A stretch of DNA of 33,723 bases from Minisyncoccota bacterium (GTDB lineage Bacteria > Patescibacteriota > Minisyncoccia > JAHIHE01 > JAGLIN01), in assembly GCA_023142995.1 (NCBI GenBank), contig JAGLIM010000053.1:1-33723 (forward strand), read 5' to 3'. The notes beneath the pieces are model-generated. The model saw only the letters and a list, made by a program, of their open reading frames with translations, did no database searches and was not told the origin of the DNA. Positions 14,089 through 22,263 of the stretch are shown here, piece by piece; the first letter of the stretch is position 1, and the number at the start of each line of letters is the position of its first letter. The position numbers and the translations under genes were made by a program.

Positions 14089-15525
14089 TTATGTTGATTT
14101 ATTTCTTTTTACAAAATCATTTGCTCTTTTGACAACCTCCATTGCCTTTATTTCGGATTTACCTGTATATTTATATGGGTTTTGAAGAAGATCAAACATC
14201 TCCTTGGGTATTTGTGAGATAACTTCTTTTATATCCTGATCTTTGAGTGAGAGTTTAACTAACTCCTCGATCAATGATCTGCCTAACGTTTGAACATTCG
14301 GAACCAATGTGTGATTCACAAGTTCGTGCGCATCTCCTTTATATCCGCATAGTTGCAAGATAAGATACAATGGTTCAGCCATTATCAATTCTCTAGATTG
14401 ATCAAAGTTGCGCTTAAGAGATCTCTGGTCAATCGTAATTTTTGAAATAACTTTGCTTATACGATCAATTTGAGATTGAGCCATAATCACTATTGTTGGA
14501 AATTCCCTCATTACAGAACTGCCTACTAAATCTCTTTGATGCTCCGAAATCAAACAAGAAAGAACTTTTTGATATTCTGCTGATACGATCACAAATAGTC
14601 CTTCTGTATTCTCAAACGCAATAGGATTCCTCTTATGAGCCATGGTGGAAGATCCAACTTGAGCTGAACCAAAACTTTCAGCCACTTCCTTGATCTCTGT
14701 TCTTTGCAAGTGACGAGAGTCTCTTGATAGCTGCGCAAGAGAGCTGGATAGAAGAATATGCTCATGTAAAAACCTTGTCAAAGGATTCGGTGGAAGTATC
14801 TGGGTAGAAATTCTGCTTGGTTTTAGATCAAGTTTTGATAACACAAGTTCTTCAAAAGTAATATCGAAAAGTTCTTGCGACCTCTCATCAAGCCCTAAAG
14901 CAACTTGAGCATTATAGGCTCCTACAGCACCACTGAATTTTCCGACAAGCTTACTTTCTACTTCCTTAAGTTCCTCGGCTGAATCTATAAATCTATTCAA
15001 AAGTGTCGCAAGCCAAAAGCCAACAGTGATCGGTAAGGCATGCTGTCCGTGAGTTCTACCGATTTGAACAACAGACATAAATTCTTCTGTCTTCTTGCTC
15101 AGATTTTCTATCAAATCAACAAGAGTAGGAAGAGTCACTACTCTGAATGCTCTTTTATAGGCAATAATTCTAGCATTTTCAATTATATCGTAGCTTGTTG
15201 CACTATAATGAACCCATTTTCTTAAAGGTTCTGGCATAAGTTCCTGCATTAGTTGTACTAATGCTCTGATATCATGTTTCGTTACTTCCCGTTCCCTCTT
15301 ATCTTGCAGTGTTGTCGTTATTTCATTAAGCAAACAATGCTTCAGCTTTCCATCCAGTAGAAACACGTCTTTTGAAGGAATTGCTTTAATATCTGCAAGA
15401 GATTTAAGTAAAGCCCATTCAACTTCAATTTGAAATCCAGCAAGATAATCATATCCAAAATATGGAATTAATGATTTTGGCTGATATCGAGGATTTCCAG
15501 GCATTTCAAGCCTCAATTCTAACAA
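14089..15525 (-). CDS. purB: Adenylosuccinate lyase
   Basis: 478 aa. The fumarase/aspartase superfamily signature GSSTMAHKRNP is present at about residue 290, and the conserved His region is RTHGQHALPITVG. The enzyme works twice in purine synthesis: SAICAR to AICAR, and adenylosuccinate to AMP, releasing fumarate. The start is a TTG, ten bases behind GGAG; no ATG upstream fits. A 20-codon leader frame overlaps this start. The gene has its own promoter and terminator, and a plus-strand gene separates it from purL. Family assignment is firm. Confidence 0.95.
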   Translation of the reverse strand: MLELRLEMPGNPRYQPKSLIPYFGYDYLAGFQIEVEWALLKSLADIKAIPSKDVFLLDGKLKHCLLNEITTTLQDKREREVTKHDIRALVQLMQELMPEPLRKWVHYSATSYDIIENARIIAYKRAFRVVTLPTLVDLIENLSKKTEEFMSVVQIGRTHGQHALPITVGFWLATLLNRFIDSAEELKEVESKLVGKFSGAVGAYNAQVALGLDERSQELFDITFEELVLSKLDLKPSRISTQILPPNPLTRFLHEHILLSSSLAQLSRDSRHLQRTEIKEVAESFGSAQVGSSTMAHKRNPIAFENTEGLFVIVSAEYQKVLSCLISEHQRDLVGSSVMREFPTIVIMAQSQIDRISKVISKITIDQRSLKRNFDQSRELIMAEPLYLILQLCGYKGDAHELVNHTLVPNVQTLGRSLIEELVKLSLKDQDIKEVISQIPKEMFDLLQNPYKYTGKSEIKAMEVVKRANDFVKRNKST

Positions 15526-15568
15526 TAGTTACCATCTCCTTTCTATGTTGTGTAAAGAACATTATCAT
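15506..15568 (-). CDS. Possible 20-aa leader peptide of purB
   Basis: ATG at 15568 has AGGAGG nine bases upstream. The frame MIMFFTQHRKEMVTIVRIEA ends at a TGA inside purB, 20 bases beyond the purB TTG. Its translation would cross the purB ribosome site, which suggests translational coupling. It contains the boxA-like TGTTCTTTA. Confidence 0.4.
   Translation of the reverse strand: MIMFFTQHRKEMVTIVRIEA
15553..15561 (-). promoter_or_regulatory. boxA-like motif in the purB leader
   Basis: TGTTCTTTACACAAC on the minus strand, about 25 bases into the predicted transcript. Confidence 0.4.
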
Positions 15569-15591
15569 TCTGATAATCCTCCTTCGTTAGA

Positions 15592-15619
15592 ATACTAACA
15601 AAAAATTTATTTTTGTCAA
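15592..15619 (-). promoter_or_regulatory. purB promoter
   Basis: Minus strand TTGACA, 16-bp spacer, TAGTAT. The same -10 sequence precedes purL, purM and the gene at 25833. Confidence 0.75.
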
Positions 15620-15644
15620 TTTATAGCTCTTTAGAATTTTCACC

Positions 15645-15672
15645 TTGACAAACCTTCATATTAGTGTACACT
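15645..15672 (+). promoter_or_regulatory. Promoter of the 126-aa gene
   Basis: TTGACA, 16-bp spacer, TACACT. It is back to back with the purB promoter. Confidence 0.55.
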
Positions 15673-15747
15673 GAATAGTTCTCTAATAGCCTATCCACGA
15701 GATCAATTGAACACTAGACATTTCAAATTAATTTGTTAATTTCATTT

Positions 15748-15794
15748 AAAGTAAAATTTAATCATTTTTATCAAAAAATGATTAAATTTCGCTT
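15748..15794 (+). other. Leader hairpin of the 126-aa gene
   Basis: AAAGTAAAATTTAATCATTT pairs almost completely with AAATGATTAAATTTCGCTTT around a short loop. There is no T run, so it is more likely an mRNA-stabilising or regulatory structure than a terminator. Confidence 0.75.
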
Positions 15795-15851
15795 TAAGCG
15801 AATGAATGAATAAAAATAATATTAATGTGGCAAACAAATAGGAGGAAAAAA

Positions 15852-16232
15852 ATGAGATTCAAAATGTTGAAACCATACGACTTGGAAAAAAAGGAAGAGG
15901 AAGAGGAAGCTGTCAAAATTCAAGAGAGAGAAAAGGTAATAGAAGATTTCACTGATGAAATCTTAGTCGAGGAAGAATTCAATTTGTTTCTTGATATAAA
16001 CAGAACAACCCTCTTGATTGAAGGTGAAAAAGTTTCAAAAACAATTTCTTTTGACCTAGATGAGTCTAAGACTAGAGAAATTGGGATTACCGACATTTGT
16101 CGGCAAATCGAAATCCTCTTGGATGAAAATGAATATTGCGCAGAAATAAGTCCAGCTGAGTCAACAATAGGACTTGAGATCTGGATCAGCTCGCAATATT
16201 TCAGAGAGCAAGAAGACTTTGAATGTAAATGA
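15852..16232 (+). CDS. Acidic 126-aa protein of unknown function
   Basis: The track starts nine codons early; ATG at 15852 follows GGAGG by six bases. The protein has a Glu-rich coiled stretch (KKEEEEEAVKIQEREK) and then a region of alternating strands and helices with a possible ubiquitin-like or small alpha/beta fold (LLIEGEKVSKTISFDLDE). No family is recognised. It has its own promoter, hairpin leader and terminator, the same design as the accessory units at 4691-6987. Confidence 0.78.
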   Translation: MRFKMLKPYDLEKKEEEEEAVKIQEREKVIEDFTDEILVEEEFNLFLDINRTTLLIEGEKVSKTISFDLDESKTREIGITDICRQIEILLDENEYCAEISPAESTIGLEIWISSQYFREQEDFECK

Positions 16233-16238
16233 TCTTCT

Positions 16239-16270
16239 AAGCGGTGCGATCATATCAAACCGTTTTTTTT
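16239..16270 (+). terminator. Terminator of the 126-aa gene
   Basis: AAGCGGT and ACCGTTT pair across a 13-nt loop; eight T follow. Confidence 0.7.
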
Positions 16271-16293
16271 ATTTCTTATCTTATTTTTTTTAT

Positions 16294-16327
16294 AAAAAAA
16301 TAGCCCCGCAGAAATCTTCCGCAAGGC
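16294..16327 (-). terminator. Terminator of purL
   Basis: Minus strand GCCTTGCGGAA, loop GAT, TTCTGCGGGGC (11 bp with G-T pairs), then TATTTTTTT. Confidence 0.87.
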
Positions 16328-16344
16328 AAACCTTTATAATTTAT

Positions 16345-19300
16345 TTATTTATTTTCCTCCTGCTGTATGCACCAACTGTACGCATTCTGAAACATCTTAA
16401 GCCACGGACTTGCTTCCAAATCTTTCCATTCTTCTGGGATCCATGGAAGTTGCCAAAGTAAGAACGATCGTTCTGAATGTGGCATCATAGCAAGATGTCT
16501 TCCATTCTCAGAGCAAAGACCGGCTATACCGAAAGGACTGCCGTTCGGATTAAATGGATAAACCTCTGTAGGTTTTCCACTAATATCAACAAATGCTATT
16601 GGTACCAATTTCTTTTCTACAATCTCATGTAACATTTGTTTATCTGGAACAAAAAGTCGTCCTTGAGCATGTGCTGACCACACGCCAATTCTAGAACCTT
16701 CCATTCCCTTAAACATTATCGCTGGACTTGGTTGAATTTCCACAGTTGGAAATCTTGATTCAAAACGACCAGAGTTATTGCTTATAAATCTTGGCTGTTT
16801 CTCATCAGATATTCGGGACCAAGGAACCCATCCTAAAAGCGCCATTAGCTGACAACCATTGCATACTCCGAAAGAAAAAGTATCAGAGCGAGCATAGAAG
16901 TTGTCAAACTGTTCTTTGACTTCTGGGTTGAATTTTATTACACCGGCCCATCCTTTTCCTGCGTCTAAGACATCACCAAAGGTAAAACCTCCGACAAAGG
17001 CTATTCCTTTGAATTGATCAAGGGTAATATTACCTTTGATTATATCAGTCATAGTTGCATCCCAAGGATCAAATCCCGCAAGATAAAATGCTGAAGTCAT
17101 TTCTTTATCACCGTTACTTCCTCTTTCTCTTATAATAGCAATTTTTGGTTTATTGCTAGAATTAAGAATACTAGAAGGCTCAAAAGTCAGTCTATATGGT
17201 GGGTCTTTTATCAACTCTGCATTAACTTGCGCTTCTTCCTCCACACATTCTGGATTAGCTTGAAGCTTATCGATTTCTGTACTTGTTGCCTCCCAGATCT
17301 GTCGCAAAGCTGTCATCTCTTCATCTAAAACCAATATATTATTATGTTCTATTTTTATTTTACCTCCACGATTTCCTACTGCTCCAATTTCTTCAACTGG
17401 TACTCCAAAATCTGTGAGCAGTTTCAAAACCTCTTCTGGCTTATCAGTTTCCATAACAAGACCAAGTTCTTCGTTGAAAAGTGTTTCTATAGTTTTGGCA
17501 TTGCTCTCTATTGAAATATCTAAACCGACATTGCCAGCAAAAGCCATTTCTAAAAGCGTTACAACAAGACCGCCATCGCTTCTATCATGAATTGAGCAAA
17601 TAAGATCTCTATCAATTAACATTTGCACCGCTTCAAAAGAGCGTTTGAATAGACTTGCACTTTCCATATCAGGACAATCATCCCCAATTTGGCTATGAAC
17701 TTGAGCAAGTGTTGAACCGCCAAGACGGTTTTTGCCATTCGACGGATTTATAAATAACAAAACGTTTCCTGACTTTTTAAGATCAGGGGTAACTTTATTA
17801 GTTATATCATCCATTGGGGCCATAGCCGAAATTATCAATTGTCCAGGTGCCTTAACGATATGAGTTTCGTTATCAGGACCAGTAGCTTCAAGCGCCATTG
17901 AAAGACTATCTTTTCCGCCTATAATGGCAATACCTAACTCAAGCAAAATATCTCGCAAAGCGCAAACAGCATCATAGAGCCAAGCTCCTTCTCCAGGAAG
18001 TTTCGCTGCCAACATCCAGTTAGCCAAGAGCTTTACATCTTCAAGTTTAGTTATTTTGGCACCAATTATATTAAATAAAGCTTCCGAAACAGCCATATGT
18101 GCCATTGCCCAAGGAGAGACCAAACCTTTTAGAGGCTGTTCTCCCAGACTTAAAGCTGTTCCTGTTAAACCAAAATGACTTTGCGCCATAATAGCATAGT
18201 TAGACAGAGTCAACTGATTTGGTCCTACACATTGTTGTTGAGAAACTAAGCCTGTCACACTACGATCTCCTTTTATAATTAGATGTCTCTTAGATCCAAT
18301 AGAACGCAAAACCATATCTAGCGCTTCAAAAACAGTTAAGTCTTTTGGTAGAAGTAAAGGTTCTAGTATCGGATCAAGATGCTCCATCTCAAAGGTTTTT
18401 GGTTTGACTTTTTCAAGAATCTTATCCAAAGGCAGATCAACAGGACAAGAATTGTCATTCTCGTCATACAAAACGATCTTTCCATCACCAGTGATCTCAC
18501 CAATAACCGCGAAAGGAATATCTTCTCGCTCGCAAATTTGTTGAATTAGATCTAATTTTTCTGGTCGGATTAAGAGAGCATTTCGTTCTTGAGATTCGTT
18601 ACACCAATATTCTAAAACGGATAAACTCTTATCTCCTAACGGAATAGCACGAAGGTCAATTCTTGCGCCAGCAGGATGAATAAGCTCTGATACGGCATTG
18701 CAATCACCACCAGCTCCAAGATCTTGCATTAAGACAATTGGATTTTTGTTGCCGAGCTCTGTGCATGCTCGTATCAATCTGTTCATCCGCTGTTCCATTT
18801 CTGGATCTCCGCGTTGAACCGCACTAAAGTCCAATTCTGTATCATCTTCTTGGCTTTGGATCTTTGAACTACCAGATGCTCCTCCTAAACCAATACGATA
18901 AGCTGGTCCGCCAACTTGTATAAGAAGCATACCTTTTTGAGCAGTTCCTTTCTTTATGTGATCGTTCTCTACTTGTCCGGTACCTACCGTATAAAGGATA
19001 GGTTTGAAAAATGAATGATATTCTCCATCTGGAAGTAGCAAACCAGTCATTCTGGTAGCACCATAGATAAGCGGTTCACCAATACAATTATGATAATCGC
19101 TTGCTCCGTCGCTTGCCTTGATCATAATTTTTAAAGGCAATGTAAGAAGATCTTTGGCAATCCAATCATTTTGTTCCCAAGGAAGAATGTATCCAGGAAT
19201 ATGGAGATTACCAGTAAAATAACCAGCTCCTCCTACTCCAAAGCGTCCTCCTCTTCCTGCTCCGACTTGATTATCACGAATCCTTCCTCCAGGTCCAGTC

Positions 19301-20238
19301 GCGGCTCCGTTGTAGGGATCAATATATGTTGGATAGCAATGCGTTTCAGCATGTCCTGCGAAATGACGAAGAACTTTTTTCAAATAAGACGCGCTTGCTA
19401 CAATAGGGCTTGAGGGTATAAGATCCTCAGTCATATATCCGCGAATTATGGAACCATCAAAGGCAACTAAAGAATTTCTAGGATTTCTTCTCCATTGATC
19501 TTTGATAATATCCATAAGACTATCTTCCATTAAACAGCCATCAATATCAAATATTCCTCCAAAAAACAGATGTCTCGAATGCTCCGAATTTACCTGAGCA
19601 TACTTGTATATCTCAACATCTGTCGGATTACGACCAAGATAAATGGTAAACAGATCAATGATCGTTTCAATATCCTGTTTATCCATTGAGAGTCCTAATT
19701 CTTTGTTGATAGCAAGTAAAACATCTATTCCTTCTTCTAAAAGTGGAATAGTTTTTACGGGTTCAGGTTTTGAATTAGATTCAAAACTTGTCAAAGGCTC
19801 TTCATAGATTATCTCTGTCATCCGATCATAGAACAAAGAAGATAATTCTTCCTTTTGCTTCTCATTAAGACTTATTGATACTCCTACTCTCAGAGATCTT
19901 TCAATTCGAAGAACTTCTTTAATCTCACAAGAATGACATATTGAAACTGCTGTTGAAGAGTAAGTAGTTTCAAAATTTAACCTAGGTCCAGCTTCAAATA
20001 TAGTAGGACTATTCAATATAAATGATTCTTTCCCAAAGTCATCAGGTTTAAATGTTTCCCTAAGAAGCCATATCAATTTTGACTCACTTTTTGGCATTAA
20101 TTCGCCATTAGTCTCAACATAAAAGCACGTTTCTGTTTTGATATTTCCTGCTTTAATAACAGGTCCATTCCATTCTACCAGTAACTGGCTTATCTTTGCT
20201 TTTGTTAAAGCATCTTTTCTATAATATTTCCTTATCAT
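16345..20238 (-). CDS. purL: Phosphoribosylformylglycinamidine synthase, single-chain type
   Basis: 1297 aa. The track begins at 20295, but ATG at 20238 has the ribosome site AAGGTGAG, and the upstream ATG coincides with the predicted transcript start. The PurL part shows NSEHSRH, THCYPTYIDPYNGA and DLGAGGDCNAVSEL. The C-terminal glutaminase domain has FGVCNGCQ (nucleophile Cys), SAHAQGR and PHSERS. The enzyme makes FGAM from FGAR, glutamine and ATP. The fused large form is typical of proteobacteria and eukaryotes; many Gram-positive and archaeal lineages use separate PurS, PurL and PurQ. Key Cys of the usual SEHCRH motif is Ser here. Confidence 0.95.
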   Translation of the reverse strand: MIRKYYRKDALTKAKISQLLVEWNGPVIKAGNIKTETCFYVETNGELMPKSESKLIWLLRETFKPDDFGKESFILNSPTIFEAGPRLNFETTYSSTAVSICHSCEIKEVLRIERSLRVGVSISLNEKQKEELSSLFYDRMTEIIYEEPLTSFESNSKPEPVKTIPLLEEGIDVLLAINKELGLSMDKQDIETIIDLFTIYLGRNPTDVEIYKYAQVNSEHSRHLFFGGIFDIDGCLMEDSLMDIIKDQWRRNPRNSLVAFDGSIIRGYMTEDLIPSSPIVASASYLKKVLRHFAGHAETHCYPTYIDPYNGAATGPGGRIRDNQVGAGRGGRFGVGGAGYFTGNLHIPGYILPWEQNDWIAKDLLTLPLKIMIKASDGASDYHNCIGEPLIYGATRMTGLLLPDGEYHSFFKPILYTVGTGQVENDHIKKGTAQKGMLLIQVGGPAYRIGLGGASGSSKIQSQEDDTELDFSAVQRGDPEMEQRMNRLIRACTELGNKNPIVLMQDLGAGGDCNAVSELIHPAGARIDLRAIPLGDKSLSVLEYWCNESQERNALLIRPEKLDLIQQICEREDIPFAVIGEITGDGKIVLYDENDNSCPVDLPLDKILEKVKPKTFEMEHLDPILEPLLLPKDLTVFEALDMVLRSIGSKRHLIIKGDRSVTGLVSQQQCVGPNQLTLSNYAIMAQSHFGLTGTALSLGEQPLKGLVSPWAMAHMAVSEALFNIIGAKITKLEDVKLLANWMLAAKLPGEGAWLYDAVCALRDILLELGIAIIGGKDSLSMALEATGPDNETHIVKAPGQLIISAMAPMDDITNKVTPDLKKSGNVLLFINPSNGKNRLGGSTLAQVHSQIGDDCPDMESASLFKRSFEAVQMLIDRDLICSIHDRSDGGLVVTLLEMAFAGNVGLDISIESNAKTIETLFNEELGLVMETDKPEEVLKLLTDFGVPVEEIGAVGNRGGKIKIEHNNILVLDEEMTALRQIWEATSTEIDKLQANPECVEEEAQVNAELIKDPPYRLTFEPSSILNSSNKPKIAIIRERGSNGDKEMTSAFYLAGFDPWDATMTDIIKGNITLDQFKGIAFVGGFTFGDVLDAGKGWAGVIKFNPEVKEQFDNFYARSDTFSFGVCNGCQLMALLGWVPWSRISDEKQPRFISNNSGRFESRFPTVEIQPSPAIMFKGMEGSRIGVWSAHAQGRLFVPDKQMLHEIVEKKLVPIAFVDISGKPTEVYPFNPNGSPFGIAGLCSENGRHLAMMPHSERSFLLWQLPWIPEEWKDLEASPWLKMFQNAYSWCIQQEENK

Positions 20239-20263
20239 TTTCTCACCTTCTCTGAATAAATTG

Positions 20264-20275
20264 TCTAAAGAACAA
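20264..20275 (-). promoter_or_regulatory. boxA-like motif in the purL leader
   Basis: TTGTTCTTTAGA on the minus strand, followed by CAA, about 20 bases into the transcript. It matches the motif at 5866 exactly. Confidence 0.45.
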
Positions 20276-20301
20276 CTAAATTTACACTTAGCCATAGCAC
20301 C

Positions 20302-20330
20302 ATACTAAATGAAATGATAATAAAACGCAA
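20302..20330 (-). promoter_or_regulatory. purL promoter
   Basis: Minus strand TTGCGT, 17-bp spacer, TAGTAT; predicted start near 20295. Confidence 0.6.
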
Positions 20331-20335
20331 TAGTA

Positions 20336-20370
20336 TAATAAAAAGCAGGAAGAAGTGAGAACTCTTCCTG
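20336..20370 (-). terminator. Terminator of purM
   Basis: Minus strand CAGGAAGA and TCTTCCTG pair across a 10-nt loop, then CTTTTTATT. It separates purM from purL. Confidence 0.82.
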
Positions 20371-20382
20371 ACTATTACGATC

Positions 20383-21624
20383 TTAACTGTCTTCTGATGT
20401 AAGAAGACCGCCTTCTTTAAATCGCGATTGAATTGTTATTTGTCCTTTGTTTGTATTAAATGCTTCTCGCATAGTTTCTCCTATGATCTGCGCTCTTATA
20501 CCGTCTTTCGCTGCTTCTCTAATGATAATGTTTGCATCTTCTACAGTTTTTGCAACGACCATCATTCCGCATGCACCATGGAAAGAACCATAAGCCTGCT
20601 TATCAGTTATTCTTAATTCTGTATCCCATGACATTTCTTGAGCCAAAAGAAGAACTTCAGGAGGATTTGGCATTGCATATAAATAGGCACCAACACCTTG
20701 CGGAAGTATTTCTCCAAATTTACCCCAGACACCTCCTCCAGTTATATGAGCTATTCCAGCTATTTGCGCAAGTGGATCACCGACTCTGCCATCAGGCTTC
20801 CATCCTATGATTCTACAAATAGTTTTTGCATAGCTTATGGAAGGCACGGTAAGCTTTCTGGCAAACTCAATGGCTTCTTGGTTATTTACAATATCTTTGA
20901 CATTAGGTCCAAATATTTTCAAAAACAATTTTGTAAATACTCCTCCGCCATTACAGCGATAGCCATCTTCTGCAAATCCAACGATCACCATTTCTGGTCT
21001 TATTTCGGAATTATCAATCAGCAAATCTTTATGCACTAAACCAAAACAAAACGCACTCCATGTAAGTATGAGTTGCTTGTTTGATGATATATCACAAAAC
21101 GCTGTAATACTATCTTTCATTACCGCAGTTTCTCCAGTAATGTTTATAAGATTACTTTGTTTTAATGCTAATTCATATCCTTCAAACAATGCTCGCATTG
21201 ACGGCATGTTCTCTTTGGTTATACTTTTGACACCAATTTCATTACCTATTCCACAAGGGAACATTCCGAATTTTGCAAGATCATCTGCAGTCATCGCAAT
21301 TATTTCCCAGCCCAGTCCACGGAACACTTCTGGGTCTGCAACAAGTGTGGAAAATTGTGGCTTTCCACCAGCTCCGTCGTTTTGAACTGCTTCGGTCATT
21401 GTCCATGAGGTGACTTTTCCGCTTTGTGGATCAATTTGGCATTTTGCCATCTCTTTGAGAATATGTTGTTTAAATGAATAAACAACTCCTCCTCGAAAAT
21501 TTCCACCCAGTGGCATAATGGTCACAGCATCATTGTTCTGGAAACTTCTCCTACAAACAGCACTTGCTATTTTCGATACTTCATCTCCAGGATCTATTAC
21601 TTCTTCTTTATAAAGATCTATCAC
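20383..21624 (-). CDS. purM: Phosphoribosylformylglycinamidine cyclo-ligase (AIR synthase)
   Basis: 413 aa, somewhat longer than the usual 340-350. PurM-type motifs are visible: NDGAGGKPQF near the N-terminus, ITGETAVMKD in the middle and IAGIAHITGGGVWGKF later. The enzyme closes FGAM to AIR with ATP, the step after PurL. The start is a GTG eight bases behind AGGAGGT. The gene has its own TAGTAT-type promoter and terminator. The sequence is distant from textbook PurM, so a related AIR-synthase-family role cannot be fully excluded, but next to purL it is the best reading. Confidence 0.85.
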   Translation of the reverse strand: MIDLYKEEVIDPGDEVSKIASAVCRRSFQNNDAVTIMPLGGNFRGGVVYSFKQHILKEMAKCQIDPQSGKVTSWTMTEAVQNDGAGGKPQFSTLVADPEVFRGLGWEIIAMTADDLAKFGMFPCGIGNEIGVKSITKENMPSMRALFEGYELALKQSNLINITGETAVMKDSITAFCDISSNKQLILTWSAFCFGLVHKDLLIDNSEIRPEMVIVGFAEDGYRCNGGGVFTKLFLKIFGPNVKDIVNNQEAIEFARKLTVPSISYAKTICRIIGWKPDGRVGDPLAQIAGIAHITGGGVWGKFGEILPQGVGAYLYAMPNPPEVLLLAQEMSWDTELRITDKQAYGSFHGACGMMVVAKTVEDANIIIREAAKDGIRAQIIGETMREAFNTNKGQITIQSRFKEGGLLTSEDS

Positions 21625-21647
21625 TCTATTTTACCTCCTATTATACA

Positions 21648-21658
21648 TCTAAGAACAA
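21648..21658 (-). promoter_or_regulatory. boxA-like motif in the purM leader
   Basis: TTGTTCTTAGA on the minus strand, 24 bases before the GTG start; one T shorter than the other copies, like the phage lambda nut boxA. Confidence 0.35.
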
Positions 21659-21688
21659 TCAAAATTATCTTTCAATTATTCTTTTTTT

Positions 21689-21716
21689 ATACTATCACAG
21701 TTAAAATTAAAATCAA
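21689..21716 (-). promoter_or_regulatory. purM promoter
   Basis: Minus strand TTGATT, 16-bp spacer, TAGTAT. Confidence 0.55.
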
Positions 21717-21845
21717 TAATTATTAAAATGAAATGGGAGAAAACCAACCTTGAATTGACACTAAAGTCTTAATATTTTTCGACCTTGCTCCGAAATCTAT
21801 CACATACAGAATAGACTTTTTATGATATGATTTTATTAATCTTAA

Positions 21846-22031
21846 ATGGAGGTCATTAAAATTAAAGGAAAAAACATATATGGAGTTCCCGATCATTGGG
21901 AAAAGATCCATAAAAGGAAAGAGCATCTAGGAGACTTTCGCATTTGTAAAAGGTGCCGGGACTTATTTGAGAATCCAAGCACAATCCCCGTAATTATAAG
22001 CGTAAAGACTTTAAAAGAAGTAAAACCCTAG
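21846..22031 (+). CDS. 61-aa CxxC protein of unknown function
   Basis: The frame contains DHWEKIHKRKEHLGDF and ICKRCRDLF, a single CxxC. The ATG at 21846 overlaps a GGAGG ribosome site (ATGGAGG) and so has none of its own. An in-frame ATT at 21858 lies exactly eight bases behind GGAGG, and may be the true start. A strong terminator behind it supports a real gene. A palindromic-block fragment (TTTTTCGACCTTGCTC) lies upstream at about 21776. No family is recognised. Confidence 0.6.
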   Translation: MEVIKIKGKNIYGVPDHWEKIHKRKEHLGDFRICKRCRDLFENPSTIPVIISVKTLKEVKP

Positions 22032-22053
22032 AGAACTACTAGAGCTAGTATAT

Positions 22054-22116
22054 AGTAGCAAAAAAGAAACATTATTAATAAAAGCTGATAATATATCTTT
22101 TTTACTACTTTTTTAT
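22054..22116 (+). terminator. Terminator of the 61-aa gene
   Basis: AGTAGCAAAAAAGA pairs with TCTTTTTTACTACT (13 of 14), then TTTTTTA. The loop is long (28 nt). Confidence 0.6.
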
Positions 22117-22169
22117 TTTGATAAATTCCATTCACATTCAAATATAAAACGATAAAGATCTCTGCGGGA

Positions 22170-22198
22170 TTGACAATTTCAATATTTTGCTCTATCTT
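22170..22198 (+). promoter_or_regulatory. Promoter of the aminotransferase gene
   Basis: TTGACA, 17-bp spacer, TATCTT. The leader is about 60 nt. Confidence 0.65.
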
Positions 22199-22263
22199 AT
22201 ATTCAGATAGTCAATTTGGACTACAAAAGAATAAACACAAACAAAAAAGGAGTAATGATAAAT

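Noticed and set aside
20239-20295. Longer purL start used in the ORF track
   Set aside because: That ATG coincides with the predicted transcript start and lacks a ribosome site; the extra 19 residues match nothing in PurL. A leaderless start cannot be fully excluded.
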